Part shown: piece after piece, positions 5,600 through 6,691 of the stretch | Layout of the letters: each line of letters starts with the position of its first letter | Position numbering within the stretch: the stretch's first letter is position 1 | NCBI GenBank assembly: GCA_017861215.1 | Contig: JAGFXN010000093.1 | Coordinates: 1 to 6,691, forward strand | DNA: 6,691 nucleotides | Source: Deltaproteobacteria bacterium | GTDB taxonomy: Bacteria; Desulfobacterota; Desulfuromonadia; Geobacterales; DSM-12255 | Direction: 5' to 3' | The notes under the pieces: generated by a model | What the model was told of the DNA's origin: nothing | The model's database searches: none | The model's input: only the letters and a program-made list of their open reading frames with translations | Translations under genes and position numbers: made by a program

Positions 5600-6691
5600 A
5601 TGAGCTGTCACGACCTGAGAGAGTTTCTTGGCCAGCTGGAAGCGCTGGGAGAGCTGCAGACGATTGCCGCGCCGGTTTCGCCCCTGCTGGAGATTGCCGC
5701 GATCACCGACCGGGTCTGCAAGGGGGCTGGCGCGAACCGGGCGCTGCTGTTTGCCCAGGTCGAAGGCTCCCGCTTCCGGGTGGCAACCAATCTGTTCGGC
5801 TCCGAAAAAAGAGTCGCGGCGGCGCTCGGCGTTGAGCGGCTCTCCGCCCTGACTGCCTGGTTCGACACGCTGCTGGTGGCCAGCAGCGGCGGTACCGCTG
5901 CGGAAAAGCTGGCAGCTCTGCCGGCAACACCGGCAGGGCAGGCGGCCGTGCCGGTCGTGACCGCAGACGCTGCTCCGCCGCAGCTGCTTGACTGCAGCGA
6001 GGGGCTGGCGGCGCTGCCGCTCCTGAAGAGCTGGCCGCTTGACGGGCAACCGGGGCACAGCGGCAGATTCATGACCCTGCCGCTGGTGATTACCGCTGCT
6101 CCGGACTCCGGCGGCAGCAACTGCGGCATGTACCGCGCCGCCATTATTGACAACGAGACCCTGGCAGTCTGCTGGAGCAGCAGCAGCGGCGCCGCGCTGC
6201 ATGCGGCCGCCTGGCGGGAGCACGGGACACCGATGCCGGTAGCGATCGCTCTCGGCGGTCCGCCGGCGCTGACTTTCGCTGCCACCCTGCCGCTGCCGGT
6301 CGGTGTGGACGAGTTTGCCTTTGCCGGCATGCTGCAGGGGGAGCCGGTGCGCGTCTTGCGCTGCGGCAACGGCCTGGTCGTTCCGGCCACGGCTGAAGCC
6401 GTGCTCGAAGGGTATCTGCTGCCGGAAAGCATCGACTCGGGCGCTTTCGGCAACCATACCGGCAGCTACACCCCGTCGGCACCGGCTGCCGCCGTCAGGA
6501 TTACAGCCATACGGTGCCGACCCGACATGATCCTGCCGGCAACAGTCGTCGGCCGGCCGCCGATGGAGGACTGCTGGCTTGCCAGGGCAGGCGGTTTTCT
6601 GCTCCTCTCCCTGCTGAAGATCGATCTGCCGGCAGCCGTAGCGCTGCACACCCCCTTTGCCGGCATCTTTCACGGCGCGGCCATCATCGCG
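5600..6691 (+). CDS. UbiD-family decarboxylase homologue, probable active-site-degenerate (3' end outside window)
   Basis: An open frame of 364 codons with no stop before the right edge; complete UbiD-family proteins are usually about 450-610 residues. UbiD enzymes are cytoplasmic prenylated-FMN, Mn-dependent decarboxylases acting in ubiquinone/menaquinone or aromatic-acid pathways. Family evidence: the N-terminal LREFLGQLEALGEL (6-19), EIAAITDRVCK (31-41), VATNLFGSEKRVAAALGV (61-78), SNCGMYR (173-179), EFAFAGMLQGEPVRVLRC (238-255), VPATAEAVLEG (261-271), FGNHTGSYTP (283-292) and VVGRPPMEDCWLARA (316-330). Asn174, Arg179 and Glu266 fit the known metal/catalytic Asn, Arg and Glu. The metal His position reads Ser195 within a Ser4 run, and the two catalytic acidic positions read Ser280 and Asn285. 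ATG at 5600 was chosen because an in-frame TAA at 5576 limits the alternatives and GGGG lies seven bases upstream. The protein is notably Ala/Leu/Pro-rich. A menaquinone-pathway role is possible but unproven. Confidence 0.85.
   Translation, partial: MSCHDLREFLGQLEALGELQTIAAPVSPLLEIAAITDRVCKGAGANRALLFAQVEGSRFRVATNLFGSEKRVAAALGVERLSALTAWFDTLLVASSGGTAAEKLAALPATPAGQAAVPVVTADAAPPQLLDCSEGLAALPLLKSWPLDGQPGHSGRFMTLPLVITAAPDSGGSNCGMYRAAIIDNETLAVCWSSSSGAALHAAAWREHGTPMPVAIALGGPPALTFAATLPLPVGVDEFAFAGMLQGEPVRVLRCGNGLVVPATAEAVLEGYLLPESIDSGAFGNHTGSYTPSAPAAAVRITAIRCRPDMILPATVVGRPPMEDCWLARAGGFLLLSLLKIDLPAAVALHTPFAGIFHGAAIIA
6176..6187 (+). repeat. (AGC)4 trinucleotide run encoding Ser193-Ser196 in the UbiD homologue
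   Basis: Four consecutive AGC codons directly follow the conserved Trp192 codon. They cover the positions that in active UbiD proteins normally hold the metal-binding His and the basic residue after it (for example W-L-S-H-R-G-G-A in E. coli UbiD). The run is short and may be chance, but its location is notable. Confidence 0.8.

Noticed and set aside
5564..6673. Long minus-strand open frame opposite the UbiD-family gene
   Set aside because: Its translation is Arg/Gln/Gly-rich low-complexity sequence without recognisable motifs, whereas the plus strand encodes clear UbiD motifs throughout. It is a GC-driven shadow frame.
1..6691. tRNA, rRNA, CRISPR, insertion sequence, attachment site or defence system
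   Set aside because: I looked for cloverleaf structures, spaced direct repeats, transposase motifs and terminal inverted repeats and saw none. All large open regions are explained by six chromosomal genes.

Overview
This window looks like ordinary chromosome from a GC-rich Gram-negative bacterium, most plausibly a Desulfuromonadota (Geobacter-like) deltaproteobacterium. The basis is similarity remembered by eye for the HU protein, the PBP1A, the UbiD-family protein and the CorA-type protein, not a database search. There are no tRNAs, rRNAs, insertion sequences, CRISPR arrays or large repeats. Coding density is high, and no gene-free stretch exceeds about 150 bases.

Layout, left to right: (1) the N-terminal part of a CorA-type Mg2+/Co2+ transporter on the minus strand, running off the left edge, with an MgtE_N-like segment in front of the CorA domain; (2) a membrane-anchored diguanylate cyclase (GGEEF), minus; (3) a RhtB/LysE-family amino-acid exporter, minus, only 19 bases upstream of the cyclase gene and probably co-transcribed with it; (4) a strong, symmetrical rho-independent terminator; (5) a 94-residue HU-family histone-like protein, minus, with a clear sigma-70-type promoter; (6) a complete class A penicillin-binding protein (PBP1A/mrcA type), minus, with its own promoter; (7) a 142-base divergent intergenic region; (8) on the plus strand, the first 364 codons of a UbiD-family decarboxylase homologue, cut by the right edge.

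The genes are mostly housekeeping: envelope synthesis (PBP1A), nucleoid architecture (HU), ion and metabolite transport (CorA-like, RhtB-like), c-di-GMP signalling, and a quinone- or aromatic-acid-type decarboxylase homologue. They do not form one obvious pathway, and I see no defence or mobile system. The most unusual signal is in the UbiD homologue. Its fold motifs are intact, but the metal-binding His position falls in an (AGC)4-encoded run of four serines, and the positions of both catalytic acidic residues are Ser and Asn. This suggests a degenerate or repurposed UbiD paralogue. Secondary points are the MgtE_N-like/CorA fusion, a diguanylate cyclase without the RxxD inhibitory site, and a terminator hairpin abutting the ribosome binding site of the exporter gene.
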